This document shows positions 38,578 through 50,412 of a stretch of DNA of 64,000 bases, one piece after another. Position numbers and translations under genes: made by a program. Source of the stretch: Ricinus communis (lineage: Eukaryota; Streptophyta; Magnoliopsida; Malpighiales; Euphorbiaceae); contig NC_063261.1 of NCBI RefSeq assembly GCF_019578655.1, forward strand, positions 1,612,001 to 1,676,000, in the 5' to 3' direction. How positions within the stretch are numbered: the first letter of the stretch is position 1; every line of letters begins with the position of its first letter. The notes under the pieces were generated by a model that saw only the letters and a list, made by a program, of their open reading frames with translations, made no database searches and was not told where the DNA came from.

Positions 38578-41500
38578 TAAGGTGACCATTTTAATTTTTT
38601 GTACTTATATTTTTTTTATAAATCTGTAATATAATTTCCATAGCCTATTATCAAATTGAAAATCTAAGCAAATTTAAGAATCTATTTCATGTTAGTCACT
38701 AATGCAATATCTATAAACCAAAGTTGATAATTCAACTATAGATCCATATCAATTTTTTGGCATAACACTGAAATATCTTTCCATAATTAATCTTTGATTA
38801 CATGTTACACTACTTAATTGGTGTTCTGGTCCAGAACCTAGTACCACATAGTATACAAACTTTATTCATCTTTGATCTCATGTTAGAATACTAATTCAAT
38901 GTGAATCATTGAATCATATACCATCTATTCAAAAAACTGTACATAATATATTAAAGCACAATCTAATTATATACTTAGTTAAGTTTTAATCTAATGTTAT
39001 AGTACTAAATCAATGTCTACCATTGAATCGTAGACCTTCTATTTCTAAAAACCGTACACACTCGATAAACCACATGCTTAATATATAAACTTAATTAAGT
39101 TTTAATCTAATATTATAGTGCTAATTCAATATATATTATTGAATCATAGACCCTTGATTTAAAAAAAAAACATATATTTTATTAAGATTAAACCAAGTAC
39201 TTAAAAATAACAATCATAATGAACCTAGTACTTAGAAATTAAGCTATTATATTGAACCTAATAAGTACTAATGTTTTTATTTAAGCTCAAATTTATCTTA
39301 GTGTAATGTATTCTTTTTATAAGTTTCACTGTTTATTTAAGTGTGAGGTATCAATTTATTAGTCTTACAAACTATTAAATTTAAATGATTTGATTAATAA
39401 ATATTTGCGTACTAAGACAAATTTAAAAATTAAAAAATTTATGGTGAACTCAAAAATCGAACTGTGATCTTCAAATATACTAAGAACCAAGGTCACCATC
39501 TTTGACAAAGTACCAATTTGGTTATTAATTACAAACTTAATTTTGGTATATGAGTTGTGGAATCTGAAAGGTTATCGATAAACTAATAATAATAACCATA
39601 CAAGTCAATAGTAGTAATTATAGGTTCAGCAATTAAGAAAGTAGTGATTAATTTTATTTTAAAAGTTAAGTTTTTCACTTTTTCACAAAAGCCAAACTTG
39701 TAAAATAAAATAATTTTTTTAAACATTAGCAAAATTTTATATAGTTTCTTCTCCGAAGATATATTCATTAAAGAATCAAAGTTCTATAACTATAGCGAGT
39801 TCTTCTGAGTCCTCTAACGTCCCACCTCCATGCCATCAGCAACTAAAAGAATTGGAGAAGTTATTTGAAGTTTTGAAAGGTAACTTAAGACCTCTCCTCA
39901 ATGATTTTCAAGAAGAAGCCATCTACAAAGCCATAAAGAAAAATTCCGAGCTTAGCGATCTGCTGGATTTTGCGTTAATATATTTTAATAAAATTTATTA
40001 ATAAAATTTTGATGTAGACGATTATCTTGCATATTCAAATATAGAGCAAGTTCAGTGCATTGGAGGGAATGATGAAAGAGTGTTGCAATCATAGCCTGCA
40101 CCTCTAGAAAAATAACTTTTTCTTTTTAATTTATTCTTATAAGTTTATTTCTATTTGGTTTAATTATTTCTTTATACAATATATCATAGATCCTCAATTT
40201 GCTTTAATATACATAGATAAACTGTTTGTTAATTTTTTATATTTATCTGAGACAATATCTAGTTTTCTAATTTATTTATTCCAAACAGAAAAAAAAAAAA
40301 TCTTTGAATAACATATGTAGCAATGGTTTTTTGCCTTTTCTAATACTTCATAGTGAAAAATTTAAAAAGTTTTGTATTAAAACTTTACAAAAGTTGATAA
40401 TTGCACTTATTTGGAACTATCACATCCTTTGAAATAAAAAGATGATGGCAAGAGAAGTGAAGAGCACCTTGTAATGAATGAAATTTTTTTAAAAGATACC
40501 ACGTATATCAGTTTCGGTATTATGCCAAAAAAGATATAAGGGGATGAAGGAGAATCATTTCTCTTCAATTCTCTTCCCCTTTTGAAAAAACTTATTAACT
40601 AAATACAATTTAAACTAATTCTCCATCTATTCTCTTCCTCCTTAGATTACCTTCCATTCATACATTTATATGTTTCGAAAATCTCTCTTTTCTTATTTTC
40701 TTTCTATTTATCACATATAGCATTTTGATTTGTACAGTTAAACATTGAACATAATTTATAAAATATACATATATATACACACACGAAAGCATGATTGTAA
40801 CTTGCTTTTTTTTTCTTTTCATAAGAATTTTTGTTACATTGTAGTATTTTAAAAATTTATATTAAAAAAAGTAATTAAAAATAATGATTTTATAAGTACT
40901 AAAGAGGTATATTAATTGGTACTAAGGATTTTATAATTTTATTCTCAAACATTCAATGACTTTGAATTTTTTTCTTCATCCCTTATTCTAAGATTTTTAA
41001 TATACTTTTCTAATTAGTAATTTGTTTTCTCTCTCTTCACATTTTTTCTAAAACATTTAAATTACTTCTTTAAATTGCGGTGATTTTAAAATTTATATGA
41101 GAAAAAATATTAAAAAATTATAATTGTATAAGTATTAAAGAGATATGTTAATTGGCATTAAGAATTCAAGCAATTAATGACTTTAAAAATTCTTTTCTCT
41201 ACCCTATCATTATAAGAATTTTTCTGAGATTTTTAATCTACTTCTTTAATTATAAATTTAATCTAATTCTTTGTAGTTTTGCTCTTAATCATTTAATTAC
41301 TTTGAAATCTTTTTCTCAGTATCTTTCACAAGGAATTATTCCTAGATTTTTTATCTATTTTCTTGATCTAATTTTTATATATTTTCTATTCGATTTCATA
41401 AAAAAGTCCAATTTTATATTTTTCTTTATAAATTTATATATATATATATATATATCTAAATAACTTATGACTAATAAATTGTATACATGCATGTCAATTT

Positions 41501-42915
41501 CTAATTTACATAAATATTTTATTCGTATAAAATGGTTTTCGCTTAATGGACGAACACTCGGCTATATTATTACTATAATCAGTTTATATTAATGACTATT
41601 TTTTGAATCATATATTCTACTTCCATCTCCAAATAAAATTGAAGTACAAATAGATGAGAAAATTAAAAAGAAATTATTTCTAAAATAGTATTACTAAAAA
41701 TGTATACTCCTCAAATAATAGAATTTTCTAATTTGTAAATAATTTTATCATTATTTCCTTATTTAATAAAATTATAATCTTGTTATTATATAAAGAAAGT
41801 TTAATTTTATATTCTTATATAAATTTATATATGTATCTAAATAATTTATTTTTAATAATACTACAGATGTACATATTAATTTTGATTTATATGAATATTT
41901 TATTTATATAAATGACTTCCGCTAAAAGGCGAGCACTAGGCTAGTTACTAAGTAAATAGGTATATAATTTTATATGATTGTAATATTAAATAAATATAAA
42001 AACAGTCTCTTGTTTTATATTAGGATATTACATAATTATATAAATTTAAAAGATAAAGTCGTAAATAAATACTTTAATATTATTGTAAGCTATAATTATA
42101 TTTACCATATAAGAATTAAATTTAGGAATTATAAGAAGTATAAAGTTCAATCAATTACTTATGTATGATAAGAATCACTTCAATCATTTCTAATTTATTG
42201 ATAAAAATTACCAACGAAATGACTTTATTATCGCTAGATTTTATCAATTATGAATTATGTTATATTAAAATTAAATTAAAAATGGAGAATTTGTTCATTT
42301 ACATATATAAACCTTATCATTAGAAAACAAATTATAAGCAAAACTTTTATTATTTGTATTCTTCAATTTGTTTTACTTTAATTTCTAAAGACTTAAACAT
42401 GTGATGAAAAAATTCATATTGAATGAACTATACCGGTATTGTTTAATACTCTTGAGGCATTGTACACCAATAATATGAAATTAGTCAAATTAATGAAAGC
42501 GAAATTAAGAAAGTAATGAAAATATTAATAAAAAATTTGAGTAAGGAACATGTCAAAAGCGAAGATAATCAAAAATAAATTAAATTTCTTATAAAAGTTG
42601 TTTTGTTATTATTGTTTTTGATATGATAAAAATTAACCTTTTAATAATTTTATTAATTTTTTTATGATATTAATTTGGTATTATTAATAAAATATATATT
42701 ATATAAGTTTAATTTCATTAAATTTTTTCTTATACAATTTTCTCTAAGTAATTTACTCTATCAGTAAACTTGATCGATTTTATTTTTTTAATATTTTTAT
42801 TATATTTTTGTATATTATTTTTAAGAGAATAGAAATATATTAATATCGAACTAAAATAAATTAAAAAGAAAATTTAGTTGAAAAACTAATTATTTATATC
42901 AGTTTGTTATATTAT
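38578..42915. repeat. Inverted duplicate of 20765-25108, inserted in LTR-3
   Basis: Homology starts taaggtgacc and ends ttatattat, giving 4338 bases against 4344 in the source. Filler bases ata (38575-38577) and tgat (42916-42919) lie at the junctions, and a 30-bp piece of the LTR is duplicated on both sides. No terminal inverted repeats, polyA tail or transposase are seen. The recipient site is certain, because the interrupted LTR is known from its intact partner. Contents mirror the source, including the open frame at 39723-40001. Confidence 0.93.
39723..40001 (+). CDS. Duplicate of the unidentified 92-codon frame
   Basis: Same frame as 23964-23686, intact to the TAA at 39999. No start codon is at its beginning; as an exon it could follow the atatag at 39739-39744. 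Function unknown. Both copies are probably non-coding passengers unless transcripts show otherwise. Confidence 0.25.
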   Translation, partial: TLAKFYIVSSPKIYSLKNQSSITIASSSESSNVPPPCHQQLKELEKLFEVLKGNLRPLLNDFQEEAIYKAIKKNSELSDLLDFALIYFNKIY

Positions 42916-42919
42916 TGAT

Positions 42920-42949
42920 ATTATGATCATAGGCTAAAATATCAATTCT
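42920..42949. repeat. Right copy of the 30-bp target duplication
   Basis: Identical to 38545-38574, after which the LTR-3 3' LTR continues with tctattcaagtac. Confidence 0.93.
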
Positions 42950-43502
42950 TCTATTCAAGTACTTAGTCTACTTATTCGAAAAAGCCGCAATAAGTGTAAT
43001 TCTCCTAATACAATTGACTCAAACCCAACATCCAAATCAAGACTTATCATTAGTCAACTGGGCACGATAGCGTTCCATATCAACTTAATGATAGCATTAA
43101 GAATAATGAGAATGACTAAACCAACATTAATTTAATTGAGATAATTAAAATAACCTTGTTCCTTTATTTCCCTAGAGCCTATCATGCAAGCTATGTAATT
43201 CGAATAAGCTGCAATCACACACACATGAGCCAGCTCCTTGCTACTTGTGTCAATCTTTCATGACAATTACGGATCACAAACTCAAAGTTTAGCAATAGAA
43301 AAATCAATATCAAAGTTGAGTCATCAGTTCAATCAATATCAATAATTCATAAATAATAAGAATAAGAAATAAAGAATACTTGAATTAAAGAAGAACTCTG
43401 TTAAGCACAAAGCCTCACAAAATCACAATTGGAATTCATTCACTCTTGAATTAGAAACTAAGAACTTAGCCACTCATGGTGGAGTAAGAATTCACAAGAA
43501 TT
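42920..43502 (-). mobile_element. LTR-3 3' LTR, proximal part (5'-truncated)
   Basis: It matches 44745-45324 of the 5' LTR and stops abruptly at 43502 (cacaagaatt), where gag sequence begins. The first 554 bases of the LTR, its expected promoter start, are missing, along with the polypurine tract and all pol, so one deletion probably removed all of them. Confidence 0.85.
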
Positions 43503-44439
43503 TTTAATTGCCCAGACTTTTGCCATTTGTAATTGCCCTACAGCCATTTGAAGAACCAAAGTAGTTAAATCAGAAATTTGATTTTCAAGATTTTAGTGCT
43601 TACCTCATTAACTCGCCTTGTAGCTCCATCAGCTCTTGTACCAAATTGCTGAGAATTTTCGGCCATGTTTGAAATTAATTGCTTGGCTTCTTCAGGCATC
43701 TTATCTACCAAAGCTCCACCACTTGCTGCATCAATCATGCTCCTATCCATTGGCAATAATCCTTCATAGAAATATTGGATTAGGAGTTGTGGAGAGATTT
43801 GATGATGTGGGCATTTAGCACACAGTTGCTTGAACCTTTTCCAATACTCATACAATGTTTCTCCAGTGAACTGTGTTATGCAACAAATTTCTTTTCTGAT
43901 GTTGGCAGCTCTTGTTGCAGGGAAGAACTTGTCTAAAAACAATCTTTTCATCTCATTCCATGTTGTTATTGAACTGGAAGGTAGATAATAGAGCCAATCT
44001 TTTGCTTTATCCTTCAAAGAAAAGGGAAAAGCTCTAAGATTTATTTGCTCTTTTGCCATACCATATGGTTTCATTCCGGAGCATACAATATGGAATTCTT
44101 TCAAGTGTTTATAAGGATCTTCACCTACACATCCACGAAAAGAAGGGAGTAAGTGAATTAAGCTAGATTTTAATTCAAAATCAATTGCAATATTGGGAAA
44201 GTAATGCATAAAGGTTGTTGATTTAAATCCGATGCAGCTAGCTCTTTGAGAGTTCTGTTCGCCATATTTTCTGTAACTTCATGAAGAATAGATGTGTCAC
44301 CAATAGCCAAATCTATTTCCAACTCCTCTATGAGACAACTTTTTCTTTGTCTAGTCTCCTTTCTTAATCGACGCGCTGTCTTCTCAATTTCAGGATTAAA
44401 CTGCAAATCAATATCTTGAGAAGAACGAGTCATAAACAA
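43503..44439 (-). pseudogene. LTR-3 gag gene (frameshifted, truncated)
   Basis: 44439-44170 holds the start ('MTRSSQDIDLQFNPEIEKT'). 44209-43565 holds the gypsy gag core ('EDPYKHLKEFHIVCSGM', 'INLRAFPFSLKDKAKDWLYY', 'FFPATRAANIRKEI', 'GETLYEYWKRFKQLCAKCPH', 'GLLPMDRSMIDAASGGALVD'). A third frame to 43503 continues 'ENQISDLTTLVLQMAVGQLQ'. Two frame changes break it. Gag would form the virus-like particle around the element RNA. The sequence type is Athila/Tat-like. It ends at the truncated LTR with no zinc knuckle or protease after it. Confidence 0.88.
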
Positions 44440-44469
44440 ATAAATTAATCAATGAGAAACTAAAATAGG

Positions 44470-44490
44470 TTCCCCGGCAAAGGCGCCAAA
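44470..44490 (-). other. LTR-3 primer-binding site
   Basis: The minus strand reads TTTGGCGCCTTTGCCGGGGA, the 'TGGCGCC-TTGCCGGGGA' form common in Athila/Tat elements and usually ascribed to tRNA-Asp, two bases after the LTR end. Confidence 0.8.
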
Positions 44491-44492
44491 TC

Positions 44493-45878
44493 TGAACGGG
44501 TTGTCGAAGCCCTTCAAAATAAATTACTGATTTTCCTAAACTAACTTGTAGAAATAGTGAAACCAGGTCGGATCCCAAGGGAACCAATGTGAATAGCTTC
44601 TCAAAGTAAAATAAAAAGGGGGTTTTGAATGTTTGATCAAAATTATAAATAAGCAGAATATGATGAAGGCTGAATATTAAAGTAAATAAAATCAATCTTA
44701 ACAAAGTTCCAATTCAAGAGTACTAATTCCATCCAATTGTAATCATGATCATAGGCTAAAATATCAATTATTCTATTCAAGTACTTAGTCTACTTATTCA
44801 AAAAAGCCGCAATAAGTGTAATTCTCCTAATACAATTGACTCAAACCCAACATCCAAATTAAGACTTATCATTAGTCAACTGAGCATGATAGCGTTCCCT
44901 ATCAACTTAATGATAACATTAAGAATAATGAGAATGACTAAACCAACATTAATTTAATTGAGATAATTGAAATAACCTTGTTCCTTTATTTCCCTAGAGC
45001 CTATCATGCAAGCTATGTAATTCGAATAAGCCATAATCACACACACATGAGCCAGCTCCTTACTACTTGTGTCAATCGTTCATGACAATTACGGATCACA
45101 AACTCAAAGTTTAGCAATAGAAAAATCAATATCAAAGTTGAGTCGTCAGTTCAATCAATATTAATAATTCATAAATAATAAGAATAAGAAATAAAGAATA
45201 CTTGAATTAAAGAAGAATTCTGTTAAGCACGAAGCCTCACAAAATCACAATTGGAATTCATTCACTCTTGAATTAGAAACTAAGAACTTAGCCACTCATG
45301 GTGGAGTAAGAATTCACAAGAATTGTAGAGAATAAAAGAAGAATAAGAATATGAATATCTAAAGGTACTTCCAGCCGTCCTTATATAGGAAGTAAAACCC
45401 TAAACCCTAATAGTAGAATCCTTGTCAAAAAGAAATATGCTTCCTATTTAATCTTATCCATATAAGGAAGGATAAGATTAAGAGTGATCTAAATAAATTA
45501 AGACCCTAAATACATGGAAGAAAGTTCTATTAATCTAGCACTTCCAAAAATAAAGGAAATTAACTAGGGATAGGTCCACCATAAATTAATCTCTGAAAAT
45601 TTCGAAGCTCTCTTTCACATCTTTTAGCAGCTCATGGGACGCAAGGCGTGGTCATGCCTTGTTGATAGTAGTCTTCTGTGCAGATTTCTGCACCTCCTCC
45701 AAAAGACTTGGTTTTTGATAAATGATGACTTAAAACATCTCCTCAGGTTAGATTTTGCTCCATTCTTGATATTTCATCACCTAAGTCAGAATAAACAGAA
45801 TTTCCATAATTAAGTACATTATTCAACCAAATCGCAAGGGAATTAAACACAATAAATATAACTATTTATGACCTATCA
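44493..45878 (-). mobile_element. LTR-3 5' LTR, 1386 bp
   Basis: The minus strand starts TGATAGGTCATAAATAG at 45878 and ends CAACCCGTTCA at 44493, directly before the primer site. It serves as the reference for recognising the damaged 3' LTR. Confidence 0.9.
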
Positions 45879-45883
45879 GTAAG

Positions 45884-46484
45884 CCATCTAGAAAATAGTA
45901 GTACTAATGTCCTAACAATCTCTCTAGCATTTAATCAATGAATGGTAAAGGGAAATGATATTTTCTCATGCCATCATTCAATTTCCTATAGTCAATGCAC
46001 ACTCTCCATCCTGTAATAATTCTTGTTGGGTTTAGCTCATTATTTTCATTTACTACAACTGTCATGCCTCCCTTCTTTGGCACTACTTGTACTGGGTTAC
46101 CTAAGAACTATCCAAAAAGAGATAGATAATCCCAGCATCAAGGAGTTTAATTACCTCCTTTTTCACTACTTCCTTCATGTTAGGATTGAGATGCCTTTGA
46201 GGTTGCACCACAGATTTAAACTCTTCTACCATGAGAATCTTACGTGTGCAAAAAGAAGGGCTAATTCCTTTTATATCTATAATCTTCCAAGCTATTGCCC
46301 TTTGCCTGCTTCTCATGATTTCAAATAACTTAGCCTTCTGATCATTCAGTAATGTAGAACTGACAATTATTGGTAGCTTGGATCCTTCCATTAGAAAGGC
46401 ATACCCCAAGTGTTCCAAAAGTTGCTTGAGTTTCAAAGATAGAGTATCTTCAATGGAAGGCTTCATACTTTCCTCCTTGGGCAT
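45884..46484 (-). pseudogene. Element M reverse transcriptase, N-terminal half
   Basis: 46484-46101 contains 'LEHLGYAFLMEGSKLPIIVSS', 'RSRQRAIAWKIIDIKGISPS' and 'VVKKEVIKLLDAGIIY', the standard lead-in to gypsy RT. Below that, in shifted frames, are 'VPKKGGMTVVVNENNE', 'GWRVCIDYRKLN' and 'YYFLDGL', which continues into 38289 once LTR-3 is removed. Several stops are present. Confidence 0.87.
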
Positions 46485-46499
46485 CTCTATAGGGCTCGA

Positions 46500-47700
46500 A
46501 AGACTGCTTTCTCATTGGCCTTATTGCCTCAAGTAGGCTAGCTGCTCTAGAGCTCCCGGCATCTCACACTTCTCGTGTTCCTGTACCAAACATAACTCCA
46601 AAGGATCTTTAGCAATAATAGATGAAAAACAATTTACAGTCTTATATTCAACTCTATCATTACTAACATTCATGTTATCAAGAACAAGCAGATGTTTCAT
46701 GGTGTTAGGGATCTGAAATGTCACTTGCTCTTCCGTTACACTAAGAATGAGCTTACCATCATGAACATCGATGATGGCCCTAGCTGTAGCAAGAAAGGGT
46801 CTTTCTAAAATAAGAGAAATATCAATAGATTCATCCATATTCATAACTATAAAATCCATAGGAAAAATACTCCTAAACATTAAACAACAAGTCCTCAATG
46901 ATACCCCTAGGGTATACAATAGATTTATCAGCCAATCGAATGCTCATAAGTGTTGGTTTAGGTTCTTCCAGCCTTAATTTCTTGAATAAATTATAAGGCA
47001 TAATGCTAATGCTAGCCCTCAAATTAGCAAGCGCATTATCAACATTTAGATTACCAATAAAGCAAGGAATAGTAAAACTTCCTTGATCTTTTAGCTTCTT
47101 TGGTATTTTTCTTTGAATGATTGCTGAACTCTTTTCTGATAGTTGTACTGTTGATACTTTCTCGAGCTTCCTCTTGTTAGAGATGAGTACCTTTAAGAAT
47201 TTAGCTTACTTGGGCATCTGCGATAGAGCTTTTATAAAAGGTATGTTAATATACAACTACTTAAAAAGTTCAAGAAACTTGCTTAACTGTGCATCCAGTT
47301 TATCCTTTTGAAAATAGGTTGAAAAGGGTATTATGGGTTAAGATTCCTTCACAGAAGCGATAGGCTTGGGTGCTGCTTCTGTGCTGCTTCTACTTTATCC
47401 TCAACTTTTTAGTTGTAGTAGATGTTTCATGTACTTCGTTCAGCTCAATCTCTAGCTCTTTACTACTGCACAATGTGATAACCTTAAACCGCTCCTTAAG
47501 GTTAGCTTATGTGTTGCTTAGCAAACTTCCGTGATGCCTTTTGCTCAAAAGCTTTATGATCTACCCCACTTCATCCTCCAAATTTTGAGTTAAAACTTGC
47601 TGGTTTCTAAGAGTAGTCTCAATAGTTTAAGATCTTATTTCGTATGCCGAGATAAACTTCTCCATCATCTCCTCTAGATTAGTCCTTCTAGTAGGAGCCT
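46500..47700 (-). pseudogene. Element M protease and gag C-terminal spacer
   Basis: 46919-46521 encodes the aspartic-protease region ('FIVMNMDESIDISLILERPFLATARAIIDVHDGKL'). Just upstream, the frame over 46977-47060 gives 'NALANLRASISIMPYNLF', where the usual 'DLGASIN' catalytic triad has Arg for Gly. Further upstream sequence is low complexity and broken. The protease would cut the polyprotein. Inactive here through stops and the altered active site. Confidence 0.75.
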
Positions 47701-47739
47701 ACTGCTGGTTTTGCTGTTGAAAACCTGAGGGTGGAGGTC

Positions 47740-48719
47740 TTTGTTGATTCTAATTCCCCCAAGAGAAATTTAGATGATTTCTCCATTTCGGGTTATAGGT
47801 ATTGCTGTAAGGGTTGTTCTGCTGCATAGGAGCATTTCTTACATAATCAACTTGCTCTGGCTTAGTGAAGGTATTGCTGTTTTGGCAATCTTGACCTTGA
47901 TGACCACCCCCACACCAATCACAAGTCATAACTTGTGCTTGTCTTCTAGATGAATTCATAGTCAAAGCATCAATCTTCCTGCTTATGGCCTCTAACTGTG
48001 CATTTACAGCTATCATAGGGTCTACCGCATGGATTCGACTCCCTTTGACTCGAACCTACTCTCTTGGATTTGCCACTAGTAGTTTATGACAGCCATATCT
48101 TCAATAAGATCCATAGCTTGCTTAGAAGTCTTATTGTTCAATGATCCACTTACTGTAACATTAATAGACTGTTTACTTGCATAATTTAGTCCATTAAAGA
48201 ATTTCTAAATTTACAGCCATAATGGTAAACCATGTTGTGGAAAGCTCCTTAGTAAATCCTTGACATGTTCCCAAAAATCGTATAGTCTTATTCTCTTACT
48301 GAAGAAACCTTGCTATGTCATTCCTCAACTTGGTCGTCTTAGAAGGTGGAAAGTATCTCTCTAGGAATTTCTCGACCAACTGATTCCAGGTCGTAAATAT
48401 CTCAGCTAGAAATAATTTCAACCACTTTTTTGGCTTATCCCTCAACGAGAACGAGAATAGTCTCAATTGAATAGCATTATCCGATGCCCCATTAATTTTG
48501 AAAGTATTGCAAATTTCTAAAAAAATCATCCAAATGGGTGTTTGGATCCTCATTGGGCAAACCATCAAACATGCAATTGTTTTCCACCATCTGGATAATG
48601 TTGGGCTTAATCTCGAAGTTGTTGGCCGCAACATTCAGCCTCAAAATACTTGTCATAACCCCATTAAGAGTTGGACATGCATACTCTTGCATGGTTCTCT
48701 CTCTAGGTGGAGCTGCCAT
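47740..48719 (-). pseudogene. Element M gag gene with zinc knuckle (broken)
   Basis: An ATG at 48719 begins 'MAAPPRERTMQEYACPTLNG'. The gag core follows in another frame ('FSFSLRDKPKKWLKLFLAEI', 'QLVEKFLERYFPPSKTTKLR'). 48016-47750 encodes 'LEAISRKIDAL' and the zinc-knuckle-like C-x2-C-x3-H-x4-C ('CDWCGGGHQGQDC'), then 'NNPYSNTYNPKWRNHLNFSW', a signature of Athila/Tat gag. Frameshifts and stops separate the pieces. Confidence 0.88.
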
Positions 48720-49001
48720 TTTACACTATTCCTCTTCTTAGTTTGGGTCTCCTTCTTAATTTTGAGTTTGTAACTTCAGCACCGTTTCGACTAAAGCTCG
48801 TTCTCATTCTTCTCTTTGTTGCTTCCTCAAAGTTCTTTCCAACTCTGGTTCGTAAGTGAATAGTTTCGTTGAACTAGCTTAGGTCATACACAGATTCAGA
48901 TACCTAGAGAAAACACAAACACAACAAAGATAAATCAAACAAAAAATAAAACACTAAATCACTAGCTTTTGAATTACTAATAATATCACAATAGAAAAGA
49001 G

Positions 49002-49019
49002 TCCTTAGTAACGGCGCTA
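49002..49019 (-). other. Element M primer-binding site (mutated)
   Basis: The minus strand reads TAGCGCCGTTACTAAGGA, which aligns to the consensus TGGCGCCGTTGCCGGGGA with several changes, consistent with an old element. Confidence 0.7.
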
Positions 49020-49026
49020 AAAACTC

Positions 49027-50412
49027 GATGTGCATTATCCGCACACGGCAAAGTGCACCGATCGTATCAAGTAATAGAATGATAAGTAAGAATATCATTC
49101 CACTAGAACCTAATTGTGAATACTACCTTCAATCATACAATAATGTTTAGCAATCAAAATATCGTTTGGGTATAATTATATATTAAAGTAAAATATTCTT
49201 AAAAATAAAGATTAAAATGATTAGTAAATTTATCAAGGATAAAGCTTATTTAGGTAGTGAATCCCCCTAGTTAGTTAAGTATTTCATAAAATAAACAACA
49301 ATTAATTCAAGTCAAGAGTTGAGTTGACATTCCACACAATTAGGTTTAAACCTTTATCAAGTGATTAAACCCCTAATTTCTTAGAGGAGGGAGAGAAATC
49401 TCTTCTCAAACCCATAAAGATTAAGGAACTTTTAAACTAAAGGATCTTGTAAATCTATCTTTAGTATCCCAATCAATCCTCGATTCCTAAGATGTGATAA
49501 ATTCATAAAAGGTTATCTCTAATCATTTTATGAAAACAAATTCCAATCAATATGTCGACTTATCAATTATAATTAAGCAATCAAAAGAATAAAAAAACTC
49601 ATAGAAAAGAATAACTGCATTGACTTTGAATCAATCTATACAAAATAAATTAGAGTTCATCAAACCCCAAATAGCAAGAAAATTATTTACTAAACATTAT
49701 AATAAAGAAGTAAAAATTAGGGAAAAGAAGATCTCAAACTAGTCATGGAAGAGTAGAAAAAAAAATCTTCAATCTTGGATCCTTAATCTTTAAAAGCAAT
49801 GAAGAAAATGATGTTCTTTCTTGAGAAATACCAATCAAAACCCTAGAAATGAAAGAAAGATGAAGTATCTAACTGTTTCTCTCTCTAGAAATGTAAATAT
49901 GATAGAATTCTCCTCAAACAACCCTAAAAATTCGCTTAAATAGTTTGCTTTTAAGAACGACATGGATACCACACGGCCGTGTGGCGTCCTTAACCGAAAT
50001 TCGTTCTTGAAAATATCCTCTGTCCATATGGGAATACCACACGGGCATGTCCTTTTCCTATGTCATTCCTTGAGCAATCTGCTATTTCTGCCAACTCACA
50101 TAGGAAGACCATATAGGCGTGTGCCTCCCGTTCATGCAAGCTATCATTCTGCCATTTTTCACACTTCACACGGGAAGGTCACATGGGCAACTTCTTCCCA
50201 TGTCATGCCCATGTGACACTCTTGTCCTTGATGATAGGTGCTCCTTGGCTGATTTTTCTTGTACTTTGAAGCTAAAACTTTCTCTCATCAGGTAAGCTTG
50301 CCAAATACCTAAAAAGAAACTGAAAACAAAGTATAACAAATAAATTAAACTCAATTTAAGGTGAAATTGAGGTAAAACAAGCTTCAAAAGTAAATGCTAC
50401 TAGCACTTATCA
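49027..50412 (-). mobile_element. Element M 5' LTR, about 1.39 kb
   Basis: The minus strand starts TGATAAGTGCTAGTAGC at 50412 and ends near GCACATCG at about 49027, before the primer site. It contains the 'cacacggccgtgtgg' word block at 49965-50220, within which a plus-strand frame (49962-50216) is a by-product. Confidence 0.85.

Larger units (their letters stand above)
38295..45878 (-). mobile_element. Element LTR-3: gag-only gypsy retrotransposon inserted in the RT of element M
   Basis: The plus strand reads TGAACGGG at 38295 and ends ...ACCTATCA at 45878. Flanks are ATAAG (38290-38294) and GTAAG (45879-45883), a 5-bp target duplication with one mismatch. Removing the element rejoins the host RT in frame as 'YYFLDGLSRYFHIPIAPEDQEK'. 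Inside are a 5' LTR (44493-45878), an Asp-type primer site, a gag gene and a 3' LTR that lost its first 554 bases and was later split by the 4.3-kb inverted duplicate. No pol remains. Confidence 0.9.
27995..50412 (-). mobile_element. Element M: Athila-like Ty3/gypsy retrotransposon with nested insertions
   Basis: Two related sequences (27995-28620 and 49780-50412) bracket, on the minus strand, gag, protease, RT, RNase H, integrase and an env-like frame in gypsy order. The 5' LTR is followed by an Asp-tRNA-type primer site and the 3' LTR is preceded by a polypurine tract. LTR similarity judged by eye is roughly 93% over the best stretch, so the insertion is old. All genes are broken by stops and frameshifts. 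Inserted later: LTR-1 copy D (29627-32387) and element LTR-3 (38295-45878). The 3' LTR lacks its last part, where copy C adjoins. Confidence 0.9.
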
